Positions 11,380 to 21,942 of a stretch of DNA of 64,000 nucleotides are shown in pieces. A program made the position numbers and the translations under genes. The notes under the pieces were generated by a model that was given only the letters and a program-made list of their open reading frames with translations, was not told the origin of the DNA and searched no databases. Within the stretch, counting starts at the first letter, position 1. Each line of letters starts with the position of its first letter. The stretch is taken from the NCBI GenBank assembly GCA_026120035.1, contig JALRME010000008.1, forward strand, positions 1,178,001 through 1,242,000, given 5' to 3'. Origin of the DNA: Coleophoma eucalyptorum (Eukaryota; Ascomycota; Leotiomycetes; Helotiales; Dermateaceae).

Positions 11380-11988
11380 AAGGGAAAGTGCCAGGATTTG
11401 TTGAAAGACTTCCACTTCCCAGCAAACATACCCCGAGGTTGCTTGTCCTTGAGAAGCCTGCCGTCATCCTTATGGCTTTCTCCCGCGGACCCGCCTTGAC
11501 ATTCCTCCCACGTAGCTAGCCCTTGGGGCGTTGTATTGTGATCGCTCGCTAGCCAACGTACTTTGTTACAATACCAAAACATAGACAGATACCGGGAGCA
11601 TTTGTGGAGTGACCCGGCCTCGCTTCCCACAGGCATAGCAAGGCAAGCCCTGTGCTCCCCCTTCTAGTCGCTTGTGCTTGGGCTCAGGCTCAGTCGCTAA
11701 GTAGGAGATGCGTCAGAGGGGTCCTCAGAATCTAGAACACCAGCAATTTGGATGTCAACTGTGGCCATTCAAGCCAATACTTACTTTCACGCAGTGCGCC
11801 GGTTCTTGTCGAATGACCACAGTCAAATCCAAGAAACTATACCGGTGAACATCCAGGATCGCGATAGTCCGGCCGATGTAAAGACTATCCATGTCAAAGT
11901 CCTCGCTGTCTTGGCCAAGTTCAACTACGATGGGGAATCCTTTCCGGGGTGGTCTTGAATCAAGAGTCGCGTGCGATAACTTATCCAC
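11380..11988 (-). pseudogene. Decayed MYND-finger protein gene
   Basis: From ATG 11988 an open minus frame gives GKGFPIVVELGQDSEDFDMD, then LYIGRTIAILD, then SFLDLTVVIRQEPAHCVK, ending at a GTAAGT donor near 11778. This resembles the N-terminal part of fungal MYND-finger proteins (family recalled, not searched). Downstream, near 11650-11400, a MYND-like zinc finger is split between frames. CYACGK is in one frame; HKCSRYLSMFWYCNK, then after a likely GTACGT intron ECQ, then SHKDDGRLLKD, are in another. Two metal ligands look lost (CSRY for CSRC, HKDDG for HKDDC), and stops interrupt the segment between the two parts. No single splice pattern I tried restores one frame. I call it a decayed gene at moderate confidence; a real but divergent gene with unusual introns is the alternative. 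Confidence 0.5.
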
Positions 11989-13689
11989 GTGAGTAATTTC
12001 AGCTAGAAGGCGAAGATGGTGCTTAAATGTCGGGTTGTATTCGATCGTGGTGAGATGTCGTCTTCATCTGAATCGAGTGCAGACGTGAGTAGGGGTCACT
12101 CGCTACGGAGATCCACATATTCGCACATCTCGGAGTCCCGAACAGTAATGCTTACTTACAAACGGTATGCTGGTGCAGATTGAGGAACCCTTGTGGGGCG
12201 GCAAGACCGCATTTTAGAATAAAACTGATGGGCATGCTCAAAATAGGGAACCTTCAGGGCGCATATATACCGAGAAATTAGGCCGGAGGCATCAGTATTA
12301 CGTTGTACCAGGTCGATAAGCAATAAGAAATATGAAATCGGACCATATGGAGGTCTTGGACCGCAGAAGAAATGGGAAACGCTAAAGCGATCCGGCTATA
12401 CACTTTGACCGTCACCCACACTTCAACCTTCGAATGTCCGACTTATTGATCCACTGCCATATGGAGATTTTCTTGCATCCTCCTTACCCCACTTCCCTGG
12501 TCGACCTTTTTGTGTCCAACGCGAATGCAGTACAGCACAGTACAGCACAGTGAGGATAAACAAACCCTCCGCATGGTCTTTCATGTTAAGGGATTTCAGC
12601 CAATAACTTTCTAGGTATCATCATTGACCAGAGCAGGGGTTGGCTGATCTACTTGACTGTGTTGCACAGCCGGCAGGGCATACACAACACCAGCCCAGAT
12701 TAATTTCCAGGTTGGGCTACTAATAAGCCATCCCCCTCGCTAATGGCCAATATACACATAGCCCTACTAATGTCTAGGTCGGTGTCGCACTTCATACAGT
12801 CCAGACTATCCTGAAACTCAAGAGCAGCTACATGGTCATATCAATTCTTAGCTTAACTATGGTGATAATCTGCTTGTCATCCTTCTCGTCGCCCCCGACA
12901 GGCGCGATCATGACTCACATCTGCCCAACAAAGCACGTCCTTTCAGCTTTGTTGTACCTACTCGTGTCAACTGCTGGTTCGGATTCCTTCACTACCGTTT
13001 GATTCTAGGATAGTAGTAGACTCAAGGGTCAGATTAAGTTCAACCCATGAAAGGCGCAGCTATCTTCTTGTATAGCTGTAATCTTAATCATGCATACGAG
13101 TTCAAAGATAATGCAAATATTGTTGAATGCTACTTACTATGTACAGATTAGGAGACTCATCCCGAAGGATAATAAGAGGAATATACCTCTTCGTTTAAGT
13201 GGAAATTAGCAGTAGGCGAAGCCGCTGAAGCCTCAAACTGGTAGATTCGATTCATATTATATGAATTATGGTCTCCACATTTCCATGAAAATAAGTAATT
13301 AGTAGTGATTCTCGACTTCAGAAGGACCACGACTGCTTCCCGTAAGTATAGGACGCGCCAAACCAGTAGCCGTAAAAGATTTATTCCCGTTTGAATAGCC
13401 AATGTCATGGCCAGAATGTATCTATTTGATTTATACCTATATTGTCTATTACCAATAAAGAAGAGTGTAGTTAAAGTTCACAATTCCCTAAAGAATTCTA
13501 TAAATAAACTACAATATATTATCTAAAGGATATAAAAAAGAGTTAGGAAGAGAGGTGGTCTAGTATAAAATCTGAATATCTCTTTGCTACTGAACCTTTG
13601 ACTCCCTAGCTCTGTAACTAATTAACTTTCTAAGGCAATCCCTACTCGTCTGTATTAATGTGTGTTATAGTCCGTAAGGTTTCACTCTC
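11989..13689. other. Intergenic, no gene supported
   Basis: Contains a short TACAGCACAG direct duplication at 12532-12551 and becomes strongly AT-rich from about 13080 to 13640. The only frame over 80 codons (minus, 13157-13408) has no recognisable features. Confidence 0.55.
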
Positions 13690-16600
13690 AGGGCCAGCTT
13701 TTGCTGATATATAGTCTCGGCCTCGGCGAGCTTCTATTAGCTATTTAGCACTACCATGAGGCTATTCATGCTTATAAGCGCCGAAGAGTACTCTTTCCGA
13801 ACCACCTTCTCTCAGCACTAGCGTCTACCTATATGTCGTCTCGGCCTCGGCCAACTTTCCTTCACCGCGTAATAACCCCGCGAGATTATTCATGCTTGTA
13901 AGCGTCAAAGGGTGCTCTTTCCCAAGCACCATCTCACTTAATACCAACGTCTCCTGGTACATCGTCTCGGCCTCGTCGTACTTCCCTTGGCCGCTTAATG
14001 CCTGCGCAAGGCTATTCATACTTGTGGGCGTTGAAGGGTGCTTCTCCCCAAGTATCGTCTGTCTTAGCGCCAACGTCTGCCGGCATGTCATCTCGGCCTC
14101 GTCGTATTTCCTTTGGCTACTTAATACTTGCGCAAGACCATCCATACTTATACGCGTTAAAGGGTACTTCTTCCCAAGTATCTCCTGTCTTAGTAACAAC
14201 GTCTGCCGGAACATCGCCTCGGCCTCGTCGTGTTTCCTTTGGCTACTTGTACTTGCGCAAGACTATTTATACTTGCGAGCGTGTTAGGGTGCCCCTTCCC
14301 AAGCACCTTCTCCCCCAGCGCCAACGTCTGCCGGCACATCGTCTCGGCCTCGTTGTATTTCCCTTGATTGCTTAATACCTGCCCGAGATCGTACATACTT
14401 GTGAGCGTGTCAGGGTGCTCTTTGCCAAGAATCTTCTCTCTCCATTCCAACCTATGTGCTTGGATTATTTCTAATGCGTGGTATTGGGTCTTACAAATGT
14501 GAGATGCTGTTTACTTGAATTTAACGGGGAAGGACTGACGGAAAGCTTACTAGCTCTTGTAGAATGCTAATCGCATTTCTTTCTATCCCTTGATCCTTAT
14601 CGAATAACCCAAATATGGCCTTTGGAGGTGAAGTGTCTGCAGCGCTATTATGTAGAAGTCCCGCAATATCGAGATGATTCTACAAGCAGCGGCATAGAAG
14701 GCAGTGTATAAGTCACCCGCTATCTCATTAACATTTGCACCAAGTTGCAACATCATCTCCACAACTTTGTAACGTCCGAAATAAGATGCGGCCTGTAGTG
14801 CAGTATCAAGATAGCCTCCATGGAGGTTTATGCTAGCTTCATTGTCTACCAACAGGTTCACCACGTTGGGCCGGTTGGACTTTACAGCAGCTTGGAGTGC
14901 GGAAAGATCACTATGCTTATCAATCATATCAAGATTTGGCCGCATCGCCATCAGGGCCCGAAGCACATTTATACTTCCCTTCTGTGCACACAAGACGATA
15001 CAACTGGTCTTAAACCCATTGCTTAGACCTAATCCTGAATCTGAATGGTTGAAAACTCTCACATCATTCAGAACTCTTTGCACTGTGGCATTCGGACAAC
15101 TAGTTATCAAGACCTTGAGAGTAATCCGACTTTGATGGCCATATGATTCCCAAAAATGCCGAAGATTCCGTAAGAACGAAATCTGGTCTTCAGGCCGCAT
15201 ACCATCCATTCTGTCGATGATAATGTAGACGGAATGATCTGAAATTAGCCTTATTAATGAACCCATGGCTAACCATAGAGATATCGCGAAGCGCAGAAAC
15301 TGCCTCCCTTAATTCCCCAAGCATCTTGGCTTTCTCGTGTGCTTTGCTATCACTAGGTAGCTGCTGTCTTGACAACGAGTAAACTTGCTGGCAACACTGG
15401 AAACTTCGGGCAAGCAATTTTTTATCGCTCTCCTCAAGTTTGGTTATATTTTCAGGTCGTACACAGAGGATTTGTGCAATTACCGAACATAGGGCTAAAG
15501 CTGGGATAAAGACAAGAGAATCTACCTTGCTGGGCAAGTCAAAGAAAAAGTATGCCACAATCTCCGTATGAACTTTCCTTTCTAGTAGTTCCGTACCAAC
15601 CTTAGCAGATCCTATACTCTTTCCAGAGCCAGCCTTCCCTGTGTACGACAGGAATTGATTTCTTGTTTCACCTACCCAGGTCTGGTCCTCGAGCTTGTCT
15701 CTATACCATTCTGATGATTGATGTCGCTAGGCTATATCGGTCTTATAGTTCGTCCAAGTGTTGAGAATGTCTTTCGCAAGGTTGACAAGCCTCGTGGCAT
15801 TTAGATGAAACAAAGATGCATCATCTTGGCTCCTAGTAAGGGCGCTGTTGTTAACGTTTTCTACCCATTTACGTATTTGCCCAAGAATATACTTGTAATT
15901 CTTGTCTTTCCGAGATGCAAATCTTTGTATCTCTCGGTGTTTCTTCTCGATCCCAATGTCGTGATATCCATCTATTACTGCTGAATCTCTTGTTACAATC
16001 TACAGTATGGGATATATTAGTTTTATACTGCAGAAATATGCATTAAGGGCATAGTCACTCACCTCCATCATTGGGATACCAAAGTACATCTCCTTTACAG
16101 CCTCCTAAACACAGACAGTATTTTCGAGGCCACACCCTCGCTTCCCCCTTAAGAATTTCATAAAATTCTTGTGGAGCGCGTTATTGAGGGCCGAATCGGG
16201 CTCAATTATATCTAGTAGGTGAGTACTAAATCCCCTCCAAGAGCCACAAAGCCATTTGTACATGATGAATATATTTCCCATGATGGTTAATTTAAAGCCT
16301 TTGTGGGGTGTCCCAAGGAAAACAAACCCTCGTGTTTGTTCGCAGATACAAGAGTTAAAGTGGTTACTCGCGTCTCCAGCTGCAGTTACTATGGCCTTTT
16401 CTTTTTTAACAACATGAAGCCATGAATTTCATTTATGACTTACTTGTTTGATAATGATGCATCCAAAACTATGTCCAATAAATATTATAGGACGATTTTT
16501 CTCCTACGCATAATGAGCCCCAGTTACAGAACTTTGGTGGTATAGTTGAACCCATATTCTTACCTCCTCCGTCTGGCAAACGATACGAAGGGCTTCCAGC

Positions 16601-17367
16601 AAGTCATCTCCGTGGTCGGATAATGACTTGTTAAGTGTATTCGCCTGCTATGTTGTATTGTGTTTGAAAGCCATGATGCGAGCTTGCAAGCCTTCTTTTG
16701 GGAGGAAGTCGCGCAGCCACATCTCGGTTGGCGGTGAAGTTTTCAGGATACACTCTTCAGAGTGGTTGGAGGCATTCGAAGACGTATTTAGATTTTGTTT
16801 GAATCCGATTTCATCATGTTGCGCATCGCGAGGCCGTTGTTTTGGATTCCATGTTGTATTCGGGTTAGATGCGAGACCGTGAACAGCAACAATACTAGTA
16901 ATAATATTGATGATCAGATTCCAAATAGGCACTTTGTTTCTCACAGGGAATGGTAATACTCACTCTGCGAAAATGAGATCTTCAACACCCTCCTTATCGC
17001 CAAGGCTGGAGCTATTCGGATAGAAAATTTCCATATTATTCTCCTCTGTGCCGTATGTTGGTTCGTGCCCGAAGAGTCCCGGGAGAGGCATTAAAGCAAG
17101 ACAGATGGCGAGGGCTATCAGAATGGTTAAAAGGATAATGTTCCATGAGATGTATAGAGATAGAACGGAAAGAGTAATGCTTAGACCGAATAGCAAGCAT
17201 AAAAAGGCACGGAATGCTAGGCTGAGATAATCATTTGGTACTGCCAGCGCCAAGTAGGTAATGCAGCCCAACAAAATTGTTGTCGTGAAAGCCATTGAGG
17301 CCACATCAGACCTCTGAATCTGAGTGCGACTGGTGATGATGGCTCTTTGAATGAGGAAACATGTCAA
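13690..17367 (-). pseudogene. STAND/NLR-like gene: TM - alpha/beta hydrolase - NTPase - ankyrin - TPR, multiply broken
   Basis: Read from 17367 down. The first exon encodes three hydrophobic segments and ends EDLIFAE at a GTGAGT donor (16963). The next exon begins IVAVHGLASNPNTTW, the start of a SesB-like alpha/beta hydrolase; its nucleophile motif GHSFG lies near 16480, and RDSAVIDGYHDIGIEKKHREI near 15980 closes the domain. A P-loop, GKAGSGKS, is at 15639-15616, a Walker B-like VYIIIDRMD near 15230, then ankyrin repeats (15060-14690), then TPR units (14450-13825). In-frame TAG codons interrupt it at 16650-16648, 16107-16105 and 15729-15727; a one-base loss shifts the TPR frame near 14245; and a last repeat is decayed below 13825. 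All three stops fit C-to-T or G-to-A change. Such proteins act in fungal non-self recognition and cell death. The ankyrin/TPR part could have been a separate gene. Confidence 0.8.
13740..14440 (-). repeat. Tandem 126-bp TPR-coding repeats
   Basis: Five to six copies of a 42-residue kinesin-light-chain-type TPR unit, each with GKEHPxTLTSMxxLAQVLxxQ and a KYDEAE helix. Copies are similar at DNA level. The unit nearest 14245 has lost one base and the unit below 13825 is decayed. High-identity TPR or ankyrin repeats in fungal STAND genes are known to vary in number by unequal exchange. Confidence 0.8.
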
Positions 17368-18232
17368 GATGAGCGAGGTTGACTTGTGGTGTGGTGACGA
17401 GGCTGTGACGCCGAATCACGGCTGACCTGAATTGTTATTTTAAGATCTGCACGAACTGCATATACAGTGCTTCACACACATGCGCCTTCTAAACTCTCTA
17501 TCTCTATCTCTATATCTTTTTCTCTCGGGTCTAGTTCAGACATGGACGTGCCTCCATTTGCCCCCAAGCATGAAGCCTATCATAAGCTTCACATCCTTCC
17601 CGATCAACACTGAACCTTGCGACGCCATAATACTCAAATATCTTATATTGACGCCACAGGAGGCAGAGACGACTGACTCTCTTCCTGGTCAGCCTCGCAT
17701 TGCATTAGAAGACCCACTGATGGTTTCCACTATTATCTCGAAGGTGATATCATAATCGACCTAAATATGTTTAGCCCATACCTCTCTAACTCGTCGCCAA
17801 ACAGGACGACACATGTACCTGTTGTAGCATATTTCGACTATGTGCTCGAGTACAAGAGAAAAGAAGATCAGGCTTGATTATTGGCACCAGTTATGTCTAA
17901 TCTTCTGTAGGTAGAAATAATCCGATCTGAACTATACGCAATATTTGGTAATAAAACAGACGATCAAGTATTGTGGGAGTAGGAGCTGGGTAATTACCCG
18001 GCTTGGTTCTGCTCTTAATTGGACAGAATACAAGATTCTGCAACGCACATTGGATGTTTTGCATTGCAGGAAACGCTTTGCTACACACCCTGTGTAAGCG
18101 CTACGGACACCACGCCGCAGGCAACCCATGATAAATAAACAGCCAGCTTACCAAAACACTAAATATCCCTTTTGCTTCTCATATCCCTCTTAGGCTTCAC
18201 TCCATTACTGCTTCCATTAACCATCATCCAGA
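17368..18232. other. Intergenic with CT-rich tract
   Basis: A CTCTAT-rich run at about 17497-17528. A 91-codon plus frame (17480-17755) begins with a hydrophobic stretch made by that tract. A possible downstream exon ending YFDYVLEYKRKEDQA near 17875 cannot be joined to it in phase, so I do not annotate a gene. Confidence 0.5.
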
Positions 18233-18616
18233 ATGGCGTCTTTTAACCCCTGGCGACATATTCCACCGCTCCTCATTGCAACGGGGCAGGCATTTGGCGG
18301 GCTTATGCCGATCTGGAATCCGGTCGCTGCCATCCGCGCATTTGGTCTGCCTGAACGGATTGCAACAGCGCAGCCTGCGCATTTAGGTTTTATGGTCTAT
18401 GGCGCGCGTGGAACTACAATTGGAATCGCCACGTGGATTTTTTATCTCAGAGGGGATCTTCGTGCGGTTGACACCTTGATGGCGTTAAATCTTTATGGCT
18501 CTGCTATAGATGCGTATGTTTCTGGGTCGGAGGGCGCGGTTGGGAAAGCTTGGTTCCGCGGCCTGCTTGCTATCTTTGTTGGATGCTGGGGCTTCTTTGG
18601 CCTCACGGCTGGGTAG
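18233..18616 (+). CDS. DUF4267-type small integral membrane protein
   Basis: A single exon of 127 codons from an ATG in good context (CAGAATGGCG). The protein has about four hydrophobic helices. Conserved-looking blocks are GQAFGGLMPIWNPVAAIRAF, FGLPERIA, YGARGTTIG, and FGLTAG at the C-terminus. The pattern of an aromatic GLP..I segment, a GAR turn and an acidic DAY (SAIDAYVSGSEGAVGKA) matches fungal DUF4267 proteins, whose function is unknown. The length is normal for the family. It stands alone, about 870 bp from the broken STAND gene, and is intact. Nothing in the sequence indicates regulation. Confidence 0.8.
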   Translation: MASFNPWRHIPPLLIATGQAFGGLMPIWNPVAAIRAFGLPERIATAQPAHLGFMVYGARGTTIGIATWIFYLRGDLRAVDTLMALNLYGSAIDAYVSGSEGAVGKAWFRGLLAIFVGCWGFFGLTAG

Positions 18617-19376
18617 TCATAAATCTACACTGGACTTAATGGCTTCGATTGTGTATCCAGCGGAGATTCATTTTGCAATTGAGTTGTGGCAACAGCCACT
18701 TAATTTGAATAGAGAGACTGTAACTAATCATTGATAGCTTGAAATTCTCTTTCTTTTCTATCCTTCTTTCTATTTTTATCTTTGCTTTGGTTAGCCTTTT
18801 AATATGATTGCATTCAACTCTACCTTTTATGTTTTCCTGAAATTTATTGATACTTTCCTACACAATGCTTTTCTAGCTACTTGAATCGGCATCAATCTTA
18901 GTTAAAACATCATGCATATATGGATAATGAAGCCGAAGCCATACTTTTTATAAGTAACAAGGAACTTAAAAAGTATCTAGTCTGCAAGAACCCGTGGAAT
19001 CCAAAGGTTTGGGCTTATATTGAACTAGGTAGCATGGTATAGTAAATACCGTAAGAACTGGCTATTTTCACAGTCGACTCAGCCCTGCTGGGGCATCATT
19101 AAAGGTTTGTCGGCACTACTTGGAAGTCGTGAAGTGACGCAAATCTCTCCCGCGCGCGCTGGTTGAGACTAACTAATATCCTGCGGTACAGCCGCAAAGG
19201 AGGTTTTCGAGTAAGGATTTGGGCGCATCAATCTGGAAATCCTAGGTAATGCGAGTCAATTCAGATATACAATTCTTACAGGCTAAATTAAGTTACTACT
19301 ACATTTCGACACGATCCTCTCTCAGTAATCTTTCATATTCTAACTCTTGATCACATTAACCCCTACTTTTAGGAAG
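18617..19376. other. Intergenic, AT-rich, no gene
   Basis: 3' flanks of two convergent genes. Poly-T and CTTT-rich stretches around 18740-18800. No frame of note. Confidence 0.6.
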
Positions 19377-20015
19377 CTATTGCCAACAAAACCACGTCCT
19401 GAAAAACATCATAGCCTTCTTCCTCGGCGTCCAGAACATGAGGCTTATAATCATCAAAGCCAGAGTGACACCGACTCCTATAAGCGCAGATCGTCCATCG
19501 GTTGAGAGCCCGCTTGGTAACGAAGCATTTCGGCTTCCTGCATCAGTAGGACTTGCACCAGTCCCCGTAGTTGTTGTTGTAATGCCTGTCGCCGAAGATT
19601 TCAACAGGGTCGAAGATGTCGGTAACGCTTCAGATGTCGACGATCTCCCCGTACTCTCCGCCGCTCCATTGCTCGAAGCCGAAGCCATTACCGCAAACCC
19701 ATCTGGCCCAACTGGCGCGCAGGTAAATTGCACACTGCTTACCTCCAATCGATTCGCGCCTGGCCCTAAGCATGTATTAAATTGCGAGGCATTATTCCAA
19801 GAGCTGCCACTGCAGTTTGCAGCCTCATACACGAGAAGATACCCTATGTCGCTGGGCGAATCCGGGCATCCAGGTAGCTCTGCAATCTCAACGCTTTGAA
19901 CAGTCGAGTTATTGTTAAGACAGGTATTAAGTGAGGTGATAATAGTATCGTACTTGGCTGTATCGAGGGAGTCGCAGTTGATATTTTCGTAGAAGGTTAT
20001 CGCACACTGGCTCAT
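19377..20015 (-). CDS. Membrane protein with Cys-containing ectodomain, Ser/Thr stalk and one TM helix
   Basis: A single exon of 212 codons. Residues 1-105 contain six spaced cysteines (CAITFYENINC, NTCLNN, PGCPDS, NCSGSSW, TCLG, FTCAP) and several N-glycosylation sequons (NNST, NCS, NAS). A Ser/Thr-rich stalk (about 110-165) follows, then one hydrophobic helix ALIGVGVTLALMIISLMFW, then a short basic tail TPRKK. This is the shape of fungal wall-sensor or plasma-membrane proteins. A classical signal peptide is missing: the frame starts MSQCAITFYENINC. Either an upstream exon supplies it or the TM helix acts as the anchor. No catalytic motif is visible and I do not assign a function. Confidence 0.6.
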   Translation of the reverse strand: MSQCAITFYENINCDSLDTAKYDTIITSLNTCLNNNSTVQSVEIAELPGCPDSPSDIGYLLVYEAANCSGSSWNNASQFNTCLGPGANRLEVSSVQFTCAPVGPDGFAVMASASSNGAAESTGRSSTSEALPTSSTLLKSSATGITTTTTGTGASPTDAGSRNASLPSGLSTDGRSALIGVGVTLALMIISLMFWTPRKKAMMFFRTWFCWQ

Positions 20016-21942
20016 ACTTGACGAGGGAGCAGTCCGCCGTCGTCGACGATCGATTTCGAGATAGAGATAAGGTGTACAGAGGGAAAGGAAACAATGGAGA
20101 GTTTAGGATTGGAATTACTCTCCTCTAAAACTTAAACAATCCCTACTTTAACACTACCCCTGAGTAATGAGTAGGAAGGGTGCTATGCTTGGCTCTGACT
20201 GGCCTAGTAAACGTAGGTGTATTGATTGAATAGCTGAGCACATCTTCAGCTGATGTCCTAGGGCGTTTATGGTAATGCCACTTTAGTATAGTGTACTACT
20301 GAGCAGGAGACCAAATTAACTTTAGGCAGCTGTCTATTTGAACGAATAGCATGAACATATTATCTGATCCTGAGAATTCGCTGAAACTTTTGGGTTTAAA
20401 TCTTTAAGATACATCAGGTACAAACAGCAAGCGCTATAAGGCTCTGGCATTTCAACTCTATCTCCCCTGTACAAAATATATTCAAACAGAGCAATATTAA
20501 CACAGCTGTAGATCATGTGTTGACTAAGGTAGGATTATCCTGCTTTACTCCATCCCTCCTTTGTACTTTACGGTTGTCTATTATTGCACAGTCCACTATC
20601 AAAATCAAGACACAGACGCTCCGGACAATATGAAGACTCGACTAGAATCATCTACCAATGTAGACAAGTCCTTAAAATAAACTATTCCAGGTTGGTTCTA
20701 CTTTTTGATTGAATTTACGACATCTAGGCTCCCAAAATAATTATAGAATGCATATGGTGGTTGGTTTTCGCAACATAGCTCTTTAAGGTGCATAATACGT
20801 GGAGTTTAGGTTGTTGAAAGAAATTGGACATGTCATCACGCAGCCCTTCACTTTCATTCGACAATGTCAATGATACGTTCAATCCAACCTCTATTGATCC
20901 CAGAATAGTTAGTTGCTCGTAACATAAGTTATAGACAGTATATTAAATACAGCGACTGAGTAGAGGGGTGTTTTCTGCCGCATAAAACCGCCTTTGCCGG
21001 TTGTAATGAGAGCCAAAATCAACAACAAAGATCGTTCTAATACCGGATTAATGCGACAACGAATGCTTCTGTTTGCGCAAATCGCAACGCACAATAGGAT
21101 GCCGCCAAGGATCATCGAGGTGGATTTGTTGAAGGACAACCGGCACACGTTCTGCGCATCCGATCGCAGTCGCGGCTGCATCGATGCCGTTGCTACTCTC
21201 CACCACCGTCAACAGCGCCATCAATCAATACGGAGAGCTCACTCATCCCTGGCTCCTTCCTTCATGAACGCCATCCAAATGCATCCCCGTACTTGACTCT
21301 ACGTTGGTCCCCTCTGAATGCCGCATTTTCTCTTGCCAGCTACTCTTTTCTGCGGCAAATAGCAATGTTGGATTTTGCAGTCTCTTGTTGAGGACCTGCC
21401 GAAGACGCCTGTCACTCACGAATCCGGTCACTGCGATTTTTCGACAGTTCTGTTCCGCATCGCACAAGAGCTATAACGCGCCCAAGGCAACCATAGCCAC
21501 GGATTTCAGCCCTTATGCCCTGCGAGTATCGATTGCAATGGCGCAAGAGGCCGACGCAACCAGTCGAACGCGAAGTTGCAGCCGCAAGAACAGAGATACG
21601 TTCTGTTCACCGTAAGCTCGTCAGTCCCGGCGCAATTGGTTTCTTCTGACATTTCAACAGCTAGCTATGATTATGCTGGACCTGGATCGCGACGCGCCAA
21701 TTGTTCACCGTACTTCAATCTGCAGATTATCCCGAATCCTGCATCGATATACACCAGTCTCTAGAATCTGGGATGCGTATCGACCAAGCGACAACACCGT
21801 TCGATAATCCCAGAGTCTTGTCCAACCTCCTAGCCAGACATCAGATGTACATCGGACATTGGGCGCAACCCCATCCTCAATAACGACCACGACATGAAGG
21901 GTCGGACACAAAGGTGTACTGCAGTCGATGCGGAAGAAAGCC
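20016..21942. other. Intergenic, no gene supported
   Basis: 1.9 kb between a membrane protein start and the end of the RBR ligase. Several frames of 60-108 codons lie on both strands between 20900 and 21950, but they overlap one another and show no family signal or splice structure. Confidence 0.5.

Noticed and set aside
17480..17877. Small secreted protein gene
   Set aside because: The apparent signal peptide comes from a CTCTAT repeat, and the possible second exon is out of phase with the first.
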